In this document: piece by piece, positions 7,248-7,296 of the stretch
Numbering within the stretch: position 1 is the stretch's first letter
Layout: the number at the start of each line of letters is the position of its first letter
Assembly (NCBI GenBank): GCA_947456845.1
Contig: CANGUJ010000192.1
Span: 1 to 7,296, forward strand
DNA length: 7,296 nt
DNA from: Burkholderiales bacterium
GTDB lineage: Bacteria; Pseudomonadota; Gammaproteobacteria; Burkholderiales; JAEUOS01
Direction: 5' to 3'
Program-made: the position numbers and the translations under genes
Notes under the pieces: model-generated
Told to the model about the DNA's origin: nothing
Database searches by the model: none
What the model saw: only the letters and a program-made list of their open reading frames with translations

Positions 7248-7292
7248 GACCCCAGTCGCTAATGCAATTTACTTGCATTAGCGACTGGGGTC
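7248..7292. repeat. Perfect inverted repeat, 20-bp arms, 5-bp loop
   Basis: The left arm 7248-7267 (GACCCCAGTCGC then TAATGCAA) is the exact reverse complement of 7273-7292; the loop is TTTAC (7268-7272). The inner 8 bp of each arm are the operator arms seen also at 1251-1271. The outer 12 bp (GACCCCAGTCGC) occur nowhere else in this window. As RNA or extruded DNA it would be a very stable hairpin; it has no T-run, so it is not an obvious terminator. Confidence 0.95.
7260..7280. promoter_or_regulatory. Zur/Fur-type operator, copy 5 (TAATGCAA-N5-TTGCATTA)
   Basis: Perfect 8-bp arms around TTTAC, identical in arm sequence and spacing to copy 4 before regulator 2. It covers the -10 element and predicted start of the PEP-CTERM promoter, so occupancy should block transcription. 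It forms the core of the longer inverted repeat 7248-7292. Confidence 0.8.
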
Positions 7293-7294
7293 AA
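7266..7294 (-). promoter_or_regulatory. Predicted sigma70 promoter of the PEP-CTERM gene
   Basis: On the reverse strand TTGACC (7294-7289) matches the -35 consensus at five of six bases and is followed after exactly 17 bp by TAAATT (7271-7266, four of six). Transcription would start near 7259, leaving a leader of about 49 nt before GTG 7210. Operator copy 5 spans the -10 and start site. Confidence 0.65.
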
Positions 7295-7296
7295 GC

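Overview
The window looks like a zinc-limitation (Zur-type) locus from a GC-rich Gram-negative bacterium. It most likely comes from the Betaproteobacteria: codon use is GC-rich, the COG0523 GTPases and the DUF1826 protein are of proteobacterial type, and one secreted protein ends in a PEP-CTERM/exosortase sorting signal. The genus cannot be read from the sequence.

Layout. Positions 1-427 (minus) hold the start of a DUF1826 protein that runs off the left edge. Diverging from it, 611-1030 (plus) encodes a Fur-superfamily regulator (Zur-like, paralogue 1). A second Fur-superfamily paralogue (1309-1872) begins an apparent operon. It continues with a ZigA-like COG0523/CobW GTPase (1978-3222), a 72-residue unknown protein whose start overlaps the GTPase stop (3219-3437), and a second COG0523 GTPase of the YjiA type (3457-4446). 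After about 200 bp come a 94-residue helical unknown protein (4649-4933) and an iron-type (group III) alcohol dehydrogenase (4941-6098). Facing these from the right, on the minus strand, is a secreted PEP-CTERM protein with a His-rich segment (6389-7210).

The unifying signal is a repeated operator, TGCAA-N5-TTGCA. I find five copies: two between DUF1826 and regulator 1 (450-464, 489-503), two before regulator 2 (1223-1237, 1254-1268), and one before the PEP-CTERM gene (inside 7260-7280). At least two copies sit on recognisable promoters: the DUF1826 promoter (464-493) and the PEP-CTERM promoter (7266-7294). The last copy is the centre of a perfect 20-bp-arm inverted repeat (7248-7292). The simplest reading is that a Zur-like repressor shuts these units when zinc is adequate. 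On zinc starvation the cell would make two GTP-driven metallochaperones, DUF1826, a small partner protein and a surface or secreted His-rich protein. That reading is inference from gene content and operator position.

The least ordinary points are the tandem regulators and the hairpin. The two regulators align without gaps over 124 residues at about 50% identity by my hand count, but the second has lost the histidines of the sensory metal region while keeping the CxxC...CxxC structural zinc site. The operator-centred hairpin before the PEP-CTERM gene extends well beyond the operator itself.
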